IMG/VR virus record: IMGVR_UViG_3300025276_003682
Location: 1 to 59,988 of that record
Length of the DNA: 59,988 nucleotides
Source of the DNA: a virus
Reading direction: 5' to 3' (one strand)
The notes under the pieces were generated by a model that saw only the letters and a program-made list of their open reading frames with translations, ran no database searches and was not told the DNA's origin. Below, piece by piece: positions 27,701 through 35,856 of the stretch; position 1 is the stretch's first letter; the number at the start of each line of letters is the position of its first letter. A program made the position numbers and the translations under genes.

Positions 27701-27753
27701 ACGGCGATAAAGTAGGAGAGACACAGGTACTAGGTAACTATAAACTTTCTTAA
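24727..27753 (+). CDS. Tape measure protein
   Basis: 1008 aa. The N-terminal third is a long amphipathic coiled coil (LNKELILLKRQLENLGAKPR; MERVRSRVAQLNTEAESLN), and residues about 740-960 hold a run of Gly/Ala-rich hydrophobic helices (IAIGVAGLALGGSFALAL; LGLAAAGLGFLFPFIAAGAG) ending at an acidic NEEEDKDNS. Long coiled coil plus membrane-active helices is the typical architecture of tape measure proteins, which set tail length and enter the host envelope. Placement after tube and the gp26-like/frameshift pair supports this. T4 gp29 is 590 aa, so this tail may be longer. Confidence 0.8.
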   Translation: MAEGNLNKELILLKRQLENLGAKPREIDAITAAFTALTGNVAGTAAEMERVRSRVAQLNTEAESLNTPFKDLLEIVQKNAAALDNNVSAISKAKSLQNKVVSITQELKMDNEGITDLSKRQLDTKLATLEKTRQQLGANSDLAQIQLDQLKITNKSSDADKARAVKLSEILKYQADFDAGLGGILARTKQRLDLERSINENMGVAGALVGGTGALMERLGMRSGIFHQAMEDANEEMRDMAKNMGENVSFMNKLKIAAKGFSTLADGFGPALRDPTVIVGKIVTAFFDVNKAQTEFIQLTGQSAASLGGVNTEVASMTDLLKTAAAFTKQTGLNAAAIFTPQQIGQIADATELLGISAEQGVKLGMIMKQTGKSADDIGNAIYRNVDAGISNKVVYDDVLSASDDIVASSGGNVEALGRAASAARKLGLDLSKVNQIADGLLDFEASIESELEAQLLTGKNINLNKARELALNNDLEGVAKELEKNGASAAEFAKMNRIQQQSLAKAMGLSREELGKMVLTKKAMANMSDDEIANARGMTLEQSKQMDIQSRITKSTDKLAQAFAPILEAVVPIVEALLSVIRPIAAAVGYLLKFKAVSIALTTVLTGIAGFFAVKKIANFVGVGIKGFSAMRSSLGGLGKGLEGVKGLFGKAGKSITDSFSKGLGDKTKVAFDKNINRFRDQATGKLVSADNAKKLGAKMPDSLKKTGDTVGDLGKKTKNVKADSGAGIRGFLKGLGDGLASIGRQIGDVIKGSIAIGVAGLALGGSFALALRMVKDVDPAQMLAFAGSLSMLGLTLAVLGKIGGSVIQGALAMGILGAALIPAAYAFSLLDGIKPGQMFAFAGALTLLGLAAAGLGFLFPFIAAGAGAIALLGASLLPVAFAFNILGNSPIESIIGKLSGLASIAPQLLMVGAGLMSIAAGLGMVAISGIAAIPALAALSAFALVASPLAALGGLFGNEEEDKDNSMAEISSKLDTLISVVSAGGNVYLDGDKVGETQVLGNYKLS

Positions 27754-27757
27754 CTTC

Positions 27758-27765
27758 TATTTATA
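27758..27765 (+). promoter_or_regulatory. TATTTATA late-type element
   Basis: TTCTATTTATAATAAAATAAAC, 26 bases before the ATG at 27791, in the short gap after the tape measure. Confidence 0.45.
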
Positions 27766-27790
27766 ATAAAATAAACTAAATTTAATAATT

Positions 27791-28000
27791 ATGGCTAACG
27801 GAATAATAGACAATCAACTACCTAATTCGAACTTAGGTTTAAAAGGAGCAACACCACCTCAAAGAAATGGAGCAAAAGGAAAATCTACTCTACATTACCA
27901 ATCATCGTTAAATAACATACCAGCGATTAATCAAAGTCCTTCAGGACTGGATCTAGATGGAGTAACCCCGGACAAATACTCAGATAACCCTCCAGCATAA
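27791..28000 (+). CDS. Small hypothetical protein in tail operon
   Basis: 69 aa, rich in Asn, Pro, Gly and Ser (NSNLGLKGATPPQRNGAKGK; NQSPSGLDLDGVTPDKYSDN), probably extended rather than globular. It starts with ATG downstream of a late-type element and ends four bases before the next gene. Its neighbour begins with similar low-complexity text, so it may be a small virion or assembly protein. No family recognised. Confidence 0.55.
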   Translation: MANGIIDNQLPNSNLGLKGATPPQRNGAKGKSTLHYQSSLNNIPAINQSPSGLDLDGVTPDKYSDNPPA

Positions 28001-28004
28001 GCTC

Positions 28005-30374
28005 ATGCCAATTATAAGGAACCTTAAAAAAGACTTTGAAGAAGGCCGTATGGATACTTTACGTTCAGTAACCTATAAGGAAACTGGTACTGAGGCTCCT
28101 TATGTTTCTAAGCCAATAGGTAGTTCATCCGACCAAATTACAAAAAGGATTGACGATCTAGCCCGTATGGGAAAAATGCTTACAGACAATCCGGGACTGA
28201 AACACTTGTCAAAAGAAGCATTACTTAAGCAGGGAGAGATAACGGATAAGTTAAGAAGAAACAGCAAATATAATACCGGTACAGATGTAGGTAATTTTCT
28301 TAGAAGAGCAACTGGAACAGTAGAACACTTAGCATTAGTTGCAGGGTCTACCCTAGCACAGATTCCTGTCAATGGAACTGGTACACATTTTGTTAGAGGA
28401 TTTAAAAGAGATACATACTTACAGGAATCTACCGGATTTAAAACTCCTGTTGCCGGGTCTACATACTCCCTTGAAGGTGAGAGCGTTCCTATGTCGGAAG
28501 TCAATTCTAGCTCAACACTTCCAACTAACAACACAACTGCTACACCAGGTGATTTAGGAAGTTTAAATATAGGAACAGAAGGAAAACTAGAAGGAATAGG
28601 CCGTACTGATAGTAAATACAGTCAGTATGCGACCTTTACAGGAGAAGATACTGTTAAAAATGCTAATAATGTTCAAAGCGGAGCAAGCATAGCTAAACCA
28701 TCAGAACTCCTCAGAAATACAACACCATCACCAGAAAGTTTAGGTGTGTCCAATAAGGATGTAATAGGGGATATACCTGAGAAAGTAAATTCAAGCAATT
28801 ACCGCCCGGATACTACCTATACAGAAACTGATACAACTAACAATGCAAATGCTGTCCGTACTGGAACCCCAGTTAGTAACCCTAAAGGAGAAGGACTATT
28901 TAACCAGACTTTTAGTAAACAGACAACAGCCGCAAAGGAGCAATTCGGTATAACAAATACTGGAGTTCAAGGAGATACAGCATCTCTATTAAATACCGAT
29001 ATAACTAAGTTTGAATTAGGGGATAAGAAAACTAAATTAAACACACAAGGTAATATAGTAGCAGCACAACCTGGAAGTACCGGAAGTAAAATTAACATAC
29101 CCTTAACTGAATCCCCAACCCCGGATGAGTTTGTAGATAGGCAAATGTCTAAACAACTATTTTCCTCAGGTAGTACATATACAGGAGAACAGGCTAAAGA
29201 TCACATAAACATACTCAAACATGGAGACGGTATATCAGCAGGTTTAGGAAATAGGGTGAACCTTAATGATGATACCATTGCAGGAACTTCTCAACCGATA
29301 CCGAATAGATTAGATACAGAATCAGCTACATATAATCAACTTAGTTCTTCAACTAAAATAAAAGATTTTAGAGAAACTGATGATTTTGGAGGTGGAATAA
29401 GAAATACATACTCTTTTGACTACAATGATATAAGTATTAATAAAGAAAGAAGAGTAGGCCTAGGCAATCCAGGTAAATCATCAAGACTTAGAACATCTTA
29501 CACAGTTTCTGACCCAGATACAGTAGATAAAATTAATGCACTAGATGTAAGTGAGAAACCTTTAGACGGAATAGAAGAAAACAGGGACTTAATTCAATTG
29601 GAATTCCAAGTTATAACACCAGAGGAAACATATTATATAGCCTTCAGAGCTTTTCTTGATACATTTGACGATAGTTTTAATGCTTCATGGAATTCTAGCA
29701 AATACTTAGGAAGAGCAGACAGTTTCTATACATACAATGGATTTGAAAGATCTATAAATATAGGATTTAAAATAGCAGCACAATCAAGAGAGGAAATGAA
29801 ACCTCTTTACAGAAAAGCAGCTACTTTAGCTTCTGTAACTGCACCTTCATACGGTACAGGTGGAAGATTTATGAGAGGTACTATAGCTAAAGTAACTGTA
29901 GGAGATTATATTTACGAACAACCAGGCATAATAGAATCAGTTCAATATACTTGGCAAAAAGATTACCCTTGGGAAATATCTTTCCAAAACCCAGAAAAAG
30001 AAGGAGGAAAAGATCAAATACTACCTCATGTTTTAGATGTAAGTATATCATTTAAAGTAATACATGATTTCCTTCCTGAAGTAGGTGTGACACCGTTTAT
30101 AACAAACCACAGGCCTATTAAAGGTAATAAAGACGTATACATTCCTTTAGAAGATAGGAAATTTATAATACCGGAAACAGCTGCAGAAAAAAGAGAAAAG
30201 TTAGCTAAAGAAGAAGCAGCTAAAAAAGAAGAAGCAGCAAAAGCAAAGCAAACAGCTGAGGATACTATATTAGTGGAAAACGGACTTACCGGTCCTTTAG
30301 AAAACCCGGATTCTTCAAGAGGAGCAAGCACAGACAGCACTACAAATCAAGGAATCCCCGGTATTAGTTTATAA
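28005..30374 (+). CDS. Large baseplate/tail structural protein
   Basis: 789 aa. Residues about 1-170 are charged and partly helical, residues about 170-500 are low-complexity Thr/Asn/Ser-rich linker, and residues about 515-690 form a conserved-looking domain (IQLEFQVITPEETYYIAFRA; SKYLGRADSFYTYNGFERSI; YRKAATLASVTAP; PGIIESVQYTWQ) similar in style to tube-like initiator proteins of contractile tails (T4 gp48/gp54 class). The C-terminus is a Lys/Glu/Ala helix (about 725-760). I infer a baseplate tube-cap or wedge role from place and this domain; a precise T4 equivalent is not certain. Confidence 0.55.
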   Translation: MPIIRNLKKDFEEGRMDTLRSVTYKETGTEAPYVSKPIGSSSDQITKRIDDLARMGKMLTDNPGLKHLSKEALLKQGEITDKLRRNSKYNTGTDVGNFLRRATGTVEHLALVAGSTLAQIPVNGTGTHFVRGFKRDTYLQESTGFKTPVAGSTYSLEGESVPMSEVNSSSTLPTNNTTATPGDLGSLNIGTEGKLEGIGRTDSKYSQYATFTGEDTVKNANNVQSGASIAKPSELLRNTTPSPESLGVSNKDVIGDIPEKVNSSNYRPDTTYTETDTTNNANAVRTGTPVSNPKGEGLFNQTFSKQTTAAKEQFGITNTGVQGDTASLLNTDITKFELGDKKTKLNTQGNIVAAQPGSTGSKINIPLTESPTPDEFVDRQMSKQLFSSGSTYTGEQAKDHINILKHGDGISAGLGNRVNLNDDTIAGTSQPIPNRLDTESATYNQLSSSTKIKDFRETDDFGGGIRNTYSFDYNDISINKERRVGLGNPGKSSRLRTSYTVSDPDTVDKINALDVSEKPLDGIEENRDLIQLEFQVITPEETYYIAFRAFLDTFDDSFNASWNSSKYLGRADSFYTYNGFERSINIGFKIAAQSREEMKPLYRKAATLASVTAPSYGTGGRFMRGTIAKVTVGDYIYEQPGIIESVQYTWQKDYPWEISFQNPEKEGGKDQILPHVLDVSISFKVIHDFLPEVGVTPFITNHRPIKGNKDVYIPLEDRKFIIPETAAEKREKLAKEEAAKKEEAAKAKQTAEDTILVENGLTGPLENPDSSRGASTDSTTNQGIPGISL

Positions 30375-30396
30375 ATAAAAATAAAATTCGTATATT
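30367..30396 (+). promoter_or_regulatory. Promoter-like GTTT-N20-TATATT
   Basis: GTTT at 30367-30370, 20 bases, TATATT at 30391-30396, only 6 bases before the ATG at 30403. The last G of GTTG is replaced by T, so the match is weaker, and the transcript would be nearly leaderless. Confidence 0.4.
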
Positions 30397-30402
30397 ACAA
30401 AT

Positions 30403-30708
30403 ATGGGTAGAAGATTTAAAAAAATACCAACAGTTAATACAAAAGATGGAACAGTTTACAAAAGAAACGTTATCTATCCAGAAATACCTTTGAACGAAAA
30501 CGATGTATATGTTCTATCCCAGTATGGAGACAGGTACGACACATTAGCTTTAGAATTCTATAAAGACTCGGAACTATGGTGGATTATATCATCTGCAAAC
30601 AACTACCAAAAAGGTTCATTAAACATAACACCAGGAGTACAATTAAGAATCCCGGCAGATAAAACATCAGCAATACAGTTATACGAAGAAGTTAATAAAA
30701 ATAGATAA
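30403..30708 (+). CDS. gp53-like baseplate wedge protein with LysM-type fold
   Basis: 101 aa. The core YGDRYDTLALEFYKDSELWW, then IISSANN and NITPGVQLRIP, is the LysM-like pattern shared by T4 gp53 and the P2 gpX family: a Y-G-D start, a W-W-x-I middle and a final P-G-x-x-L-x-I-P. In T4 gp53 this domain joins baseplate wedges around the hub. The protein is shorter than T4 gp53 (196 aa) and consists mostly of this domain. Its TAA overlaps the next ATG (TAATG). Confidence 0.75.
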   Translation: MGRRFKKIPTVNTKDGTVYKRNVIYPEIPLNENDVYVLSQYGDRYDTLALEFYKDSELWWIISSANNYQKGSLNITPGVQLRIPADKTSAIQLYEEVNKNR

Positions 30709-32255
30709 TGTCTAAAAAAGGAAAAGATAAGCCTCAAGGCCAACCTCAAGATGTTATAGGAGGTGGGATAGATGGAAGTGTAGTCGAGCAACTTATTGCA
30801 CGTGAAAACCTTATAGCTTCTACAAAGAGAGATAACAACCATTTACTATTCTATAATAGTAACGGTGCATGGGCAAGGATAGTATCTAGTATTAACACAA
30901 TAACTAAAGAAGAGACAGAAGCATTAGCAACAGGAGATAAAACAATAAGTGACGTAGTAGGTAACAAAAACTTAGCTTATAATAATGTAATAATGGGCGG
31001 TACCGTTAAACAAGGTACTGCTAACGAACCTACTTCAATAGGAGGAGGAGTTAATCAATCAAAACATAGTCCAATAAATATTGATATGGACGGCTACGCT
31101 TCTAGTGGCGATACTAAAGACAGTGCTTACCACAACTATGAGAGCTTAGGACATAGACCAACACCGGGGATTAATTCTGTCTCCGTTAAATCTAAAGGTA
31201 CTTACGGTAGTTTAAGAGAAGCAGAAGTAAACGTAACCGTATGGACATTGGAGGACTTAGAGATGATGCAAGCTCTATACCTACGTCCCGGCTTTACCAT
31301 ACTACTAGAATGGGGGCACTCACTTCAATTAGATAGTAAATCCGGAGAAGTTATAAAAGATATTCAGTACTATAGAAAGTTTTTAAGAAATAAGGTACCA
31401 AAAAAGACTATACAAAATGACTTAAAAGAAATTGCTTTTGATTCAAGTTACAATTACGACTCAATGGCAGGTTATATTTCAAACTTTAACTGGACCTTCA
31501 GAGAAGACGGAGGATACGACTGTATGATTAAAATTATTTCATCAGGTACAGTTTTGGAATCAATAGCAGTTACTTTCGATACTTCAAACGTTTATCCACC
31601 CGATCAGTTGGAAAGTTGGAAAAAAGATAAAGGGAAAAAAGAAAGAAGATCTATTTACCATAAACTTTTTGTAGAACTTGAACACCTAGTAGGTGATCCC
31701 GATTCATCGGTACAGGAAATTACACAAAACGTTGTAGACTTTACTCAATCTGTAGGGGATGTACAAACAGCAGCAGCATTAGCATTAGCAACAGGTAATA
31801 CCGATTTACTTGTAAGTGCATCCGCAGAAGCAGTAGAGGACTTTACTGAAATATTTACAGGAGATGATGAAGCAGCATTCGAGGACTTACAGAACGTGAA
31901 AACCTCTACAGGAAGAGCTCTACTAAAGGATACGACTTTTAAAGCAAAGTACGATAAAGTAGTAGGAGGAGGATCATTAACATATAAAAATACATCCTAT
32001 ACCTGGACTAAAGAAATGCCACTGTCTCAATATAGTGAAAATAAAGTCGTACCCTACTTAGAAGAAAAATTCGGTATGTACGGACTTAAGTTTACAAAAA
32101 CAGGAATTGGGAACAATGTAAACATAACAGTAAAAGGAGATGCATCTAGATCACAAGATTTTGACCTAAATACATTAACATCTCCAGGCTCTAGAAAGGA
32201 GACCTACGATATAATGGACTTTATAGTTGAAAATGGTAAATTACCGGGTAATTAA
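30708..32255 (+). CDS. Putative baseplate hub-type structural protein
   Basis: 515 aa, in a TAATG overlap with the gp53-like gene. Notable is residues about 160-205, GINSVSVKSKGTYGSLREAE followed by VNVTVWTLEDLEMMQALYLR and PGFTILLEWGHS, a pattern that recurs in hub and baseplate proteins of T4-like marine phages. The N-terminus is polar and disordered; residues about 330-400 are acidic helix. I infer a hub or tail-plug role (T4 gp27 position) because the next gene is the wall-degrading hub protein. No enzymatic motif seen. Confidence 0.5.
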   Translation: MSKKGKDKPQGQPQDVIGGGIDGSVVEQLIARENLIASTKRDNNHLLFYNSNGAWARIVSSINTITKEETEALATGDKTISDVVGNKNLAYNNVIMGGTVKQGTANEPTSIGGGVNQSKHSPINIDMDGYASSGDTKDSAYHNYESLGHRPTPGINSVSVKSKGTYGSLREAEVNVTVWTLEDLEMMQALYLRPGFTILLEWGHSLQLDSKSGEVIKDIQYYRKFLRNKVPKKTIQNDLKEIAFDSSYNYDSMAGYISNFNWTFREDGGYDCMIKIISSGTVLESIAVTFDTSNVYPPDQLESWKKDKGKKERRSIYHKLFVELEHLVGDPDSSVQEITQNVVDFTQSVGDVQTAAALALATGNTDLLVSASAEAVEDFTEIFTGDDEAAFEDLQNVKTSTGRALLKDTTFKAKYDKVVGGGSLTYKNTSYTWTKEMPLSQYSENKVVPYLEEKFGMYGLKFTKTGIGNNVNITVKGDASRSQDFDLNTLTSPGSRKETYDIMDFIVENGKLPGN

Positions 32256-32261
32256 AAAATT

Positions 32262-35150
32262 ATGGCTAGTACGTATACACAAAAGGGACTTAAATACTTA
32301 AATACTACACCTAAGATAGTAGAGCAACTACCGTCTAGTGAAAAACCTAACGCTATAAATATATGCAAAAGCCTTAAATCCGCAGGATACACTAAAGCAG
32401 GAGCACATGCTGTGTTATCTAATGTAGATAGAGAGAGTTCATTTAACCCAGAAAAATTAGAAAGAGTAAGCTCTACCGCAGGATACTCAGCTTCTAGTGA
32501 CATAGGTGGAAAAGGGGGTTATGGGTTAATACAGTGGACTGCTTCCAGGAGAAGAGGACTAGAAAAAGCAGCTAATTACGATAAATCAACTAGAGATAAA
32601 TTAGATTTCCAAATCAAGTACTTAGTAAAAGAAAAGAAGGGTAAAGCTATTGCAAGTATTCTTAAAAGTGAGACTAATCCCGTAATTGCATGTTTAGAGT
32701 ACCTGTTTCTAGATGTTAGATCTGGATCAGCAATACGTTTTAGAGATGCAGCCAAAGCAGACAAAGTACCTGGAACCGACGAAATAAAGAGAGTACAGAG
32801 AAGGGTAGATTCTATTTGGAGAGTTCAAAGTATAGTAGATGAAGTCTACGGCGGCAAGTTAACAGACTACCCTACAGGCAATACCCCTACAGAACAGGGT
32901 ACAGGAAACAGCGCTAACAGTTCACCTAACTCTACTACACCTACAGATCCAGATAAAGTAAATCAAGATAGTAATACTAAGCAGAGTTCTGGAGAGATTC
33001 CAGCTAGTGATCGAATACCAATATACACTATAGATAGCTTTACTAGAAAACAAGCAGAGCATTTTAAAAAGACATTAAATGGGTTTGTAGCATTCAGATT
33101 AGAGTCTATAGAAGAAAAAGACACAGGTACTTTTGATAACGATGATTTAAATGAATACTGGATACCCATGTATGTTATGTTGGACATCTACAACCAGTAT
33201 ATCAGCTTAATAGATGCCACAGCAGAACCGGAAAAAGGGACTAATACACCTGGTCGTAAACTAACAGAGTTTTATACCGGATATCAAGATGAAGATGACA
33301 GCAAAAAAGAATACCAAAAAGAATGCAAATTTCTTACAAACGAAATGCACTTTTCTATTGACCCTATGGTATGTGTACTTCCGAGGTCTGTGGATAATAT
33401 AAAACTTTATGACTCTAAGAAAATAATAATACCGTGGAGAGATCCTATGTTAGGATTTGACACTACTTCTTACGCTCCTGGACTACTATGGAAAAATGGC
33501 TTTCATAAAAATGTAGCAGAAGCACTAGAACGAGGACTAATGAGAGGAGGTACAGATGATGTACTGAATATACTTGTCTCTTGTCAAATGTTACAACAGG
33601 AATTAGATAAAATTATCTCCAGTAATAAGGATTCAGATCAAAACGAGGGTAATGATATGGTTTCTTTCCTAAATGTACTTTTAAAAGCAGTAAACGAGGC
33701 ATTAGGAGGAATAAATGATTTAGAAACTATATACAATGAACAGGATGATATGTTCTACATAGTAGATCGAAAAGTAACACCTCCTCTACGTAACATACTT
33801 CCAACTATAAGCCTATCAGGAGTAGGTTCCACAATTACTAAGCTGAATATATCTAGTAAGATCAGTTCAAATATCGGTAGTATGATATCGATCGCAGCTC
33901 AAGGTACAGGAGGACACACAAAAGATAATATAGCACCTTTGTTAGAATGGAATAGAGGTTTATTGGACAGGCACATAATACACAAAACTCAAAAAAATAC
34001 AGAGGATAACAAACAAGTAAAGGAAAATAGAGAAACACCTGAAGATGCAAGATTAAAGAAGTGGACACTTGCTTACTACGAGTACTGGCAAGAGATTAAT
34101 GGGGAAAACTGGTTTGACAATGGAGATTACGACCGATCAGCAGTAGCAAATATAAAAGGATACCATAAAGAATGGTGCCAGAAGTGGGTTGTTGAAAAAA
34201 GAAGTAAGTCAAAAGACAGTCCTTTACCGGCTCCCGGAGTAATTCCAGTAGAACTTTCTTTTACAACTATGGGAATAGGAGGATTAAAAATAGGACAAGC
34301 ATTTTTAGTTACAGAAGGTATACTACCGTTCCAGTACTCAGAAAATTTTGGATTTATTATAACCGGGTTGTCACATAATATTGCTGAAGGTAAATGGACA
34401 ACTGATGTTAAGACACAATTCTACTCAACTCGACCTCCAACCCCAGAAGAAATAGCATTCTTTAACGAAAAACATAATTCAGAAGCAGCACCATATCAAA
34501 ATACAAATTCAAGTTCTTCAACTTCAGGAGGAAGTTCAGGAAATGTAGTTGTAGAAGGAACACCTTGGGAAGCAGCTCCAGATATTTACATACCGGCAAA
34601 TCAAAGAGTTACTTATCGAAGTAATATTACAAAGCAGAAAAGACCTGTTCCAGTTCAAAAACAATTGATGGACATATTAGCACAAGCTGCAGAAGAATGT
34701 GACGTAACAATAAGTATCTCATCAGCTGGTAATGTACCAAGACCACAACGTGCAAATTCACTATTTACAGGACCCGGTGTGAACAGTAAGAATTCATTAG
34801 GAAGTAATAGACATGATAATGGATTCGCAGCAGATTTTGCTATATATTATCAAAAACAACAGCAAAACGTTGCAGAATCTGTGACACCGAAAGCAATGGA
34901 GTATTTTAAAGCTATTAGAAGATTAGGAGTGCAGAGTATAGGTACAGGAGCAAATTATATGAAGGGTACATCTACTCACGTAGATATAGCAGGTGGAAAT
35001 TCAAGAACAGGAACAATTAAGACCAACTTTACAGCTCCAGGCAAAGGACCGGTATCTTCATGGTTAAGGCAATTTATGAAAAATACAAGAACTGCAAATA
35101 ATGCTCCTACCGGAACATTTGGCGGAAAGACACTTAAATTAGTAGACTAA
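32262..35150 (+). CDS. Baseplate hub protein with lysozyme-like and M15 peptidase domains
   Basis: 962 aa. Residues about 30-175 match the phage tail lysozyme family (Phage_lysozyme2): AHAVLSNVDRESSFNPEKL with candidate catalytic Glu58, then GGYGLIQWTASRRRGLE. Residues about 785-930 look like an M15/LAS-type peptidase: SNRHDNGFAADFAIYY gives His851 and Asp858 and STHVDIAG gives His906, the three zinc ligands. Between them is a long region (about 260-720) that may form the hub body. It corresponds in role to T4 gp5, which has one lysozyme domain; here two different peptidoglycan hydrolases share one chain. Activity is inferred from motifs. Confidence 0.75.
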   Translation: MASTYTQKGLKYLNTTPKIVEQLPSSEKPNAINICKSLKSAGYTKAGAHAVLSNVDRESSFNPEKLERVSSTAGYSASSDIGGKGGYGLIQWTASRRRGLEKAANYDKSTRDKLDFQIKYLVKEKKGKAIASILKSETNPVIACLEYLFLDVRSGSAIRFRDAAKADKVPGTDEIKRVQRRVDSIWRVQSIVDEVYGGKLTDYPTGNTPTEQGTGNSANSSPNSTTPTDPDKVNQDSNTKQSSGEIPASDRIPIYTIDSFTRKQAEHFKKTLNGFVAFRLESIEEKDTGTFDNDDLNEYWIPMYVMLDIYNQYISLIDATAEPEKGTNTPGRKLTEFYTGYQDEDDSKKEYQKECKFLTNEMHFSIDPMVCVLPRSVDNIKLYDSKKIIIPWRDPMLGFDTTSYAPGLLWKNGFHKNVAEALERGLMRGGTDDVLNILVSCQMLQQELDKIISSNKDSDQNEGNDMVSFLNVLLKAVNEALGGINDLETIYNEQDDMFYIVDRKVTPPLRNILPTISLSGVGSTITKLNISSKISSNIGSMISIAAQGTGGHTKDNIAPLLEWNRGLLDRHIIHKTQKNTEDNKQVKENRETPEDARLKKWTLAYYEYWQEINGENWFDNGDYDRSAVANIKGYHKEWCQKWVVEKRSKSKDSPLPAPGVIPVELSFTTMGIGGLKIGQAFLVTEGILPFQYSENFGFIITGLSHNIAEGKWTTDVKTQFYSTRPPTPEEIAFFNEKHNSEAAPYQNTNSSSSTSGGSSGNVVVEGTPWEAAPDIYIPANQRVTYRSNITKQKRPVPVQKQLMDILAQAAEECDVTISISSAGNVPRPQRANSLFTGPGVNSKNSLGSNRHDNGFAADFAIYYQKQQQNVAESVTPKAMEYFKAIRRLGVQSIGTGANYMKGTSTHVDIAGGNSRTGTIKTNFTAPGKGPVSSWLRQFMKNTRTANNAPTGTFGGKTLKLVD

Positions 35151-35151
35151 T

Positions 35152-35814
35152 ATGTACTTACCTAAATCACAGTATAAACTAACTGATATGAGCGAACTAC
35201 CTGGAAATGTAGTAGCTTTGCTAAATCAAGCAGGAGAATTAATAGAATCAAATAAGAAAATAGTTTTAACAGCTTACGGAACTATCTTCGACACAGTAGG
35301 TATTGATTTTGACAAAGGAGATTTTTCTAAAGCAAAAAAACTTTTCATACAAAAATCAGATGAGGAGTTTGATAGAGATACAGAAGATAACCCAACACTC
35401 TCTTCTGATTCAAATGCAAAGTCTCTGAAACTACCACCAACAACAGCAGACAGAAACAAAGGAGTAGTTAAGAGATGTTTCTACTACAACAAATGTACAG
35501 GTAAAGCATCGGAGATATCTAAACCTCAGCTAAAAAATTTATCTATAAATAAAGACCACTGTACTGTATTGGCTATAGCTGATTGGTATATTAAGGGTTC
35601 CGCTAAAGATCGAACTGTGAATGGGTATTTTCTAGAAGGTTTAGAAACTGTTAATAATAAGACTATACAGGAAATTAAAAAAACGATTCCGGTGATAGAA
35701 GCATTAATAAAAAGTCCTTTGGAATACGTAGAAGACATCTTTATACCTACATCTACAGAATATAAACCACAAATAAACGATATTGTTATACCTTCCCCAG
35801 GAAAAGAGTTGTAG
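35152..35814 (+). CDS. Hypothetical protein after baseplate hub
   Basis: 220 aa, ATG two bases after the hub stop, so last gene of the baseplate operon. It is hydrophilic, with an N-terminal helix (SELPGNVVALLNQAGELIES), an acidic stretch (residues about 65-80) and a Cys-containing centre (VVKRCFYYNKCTGK). The C-terminal PQINDIVIPSPGKEL could be an extended interaction tail. No family recognised. By position it may be a baseplate component or assembly factor. A promoter for the next gene begins inside its last codons. Confidence 0.55.
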   Translation: MYLPKSQYKLTDMSELPGNVVALLNQAGELIESNKKIVLTAYGTIFDTVGIDFDKGDFSKAKKLFIQKSDEEFDRDTEDNPTLSSDSNAKSLKLPPTTADRNKGVVKRCFYYNKCTGKASEISKPQLKNLSINKDHCTVLAIADWYIKGSAKDRTVNGYFLEGLETVNNKTIQEIKKTIPVIEALIKSPLEYVEDIFIPTSTEYKPQINDIVIPSPGKEL

Positions 35815-35836
35815 ATACGAAATATTTTCGTATATT
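35808..35836 (+). promoter_or_regulatory. Promoter GTTG-N19-TATATT
   Basis: GTTG at 35808-35811 overlaps the previous stop codon; after 19 bases TATATT lies at 35831-35836, 20 bases before the GTG of the polymerase-like gene. It marks the switch from structural to replication genes. Confidence 0.55.
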
Positions 35837-35856
35837 ATAATAAAGGTTACAAACAA

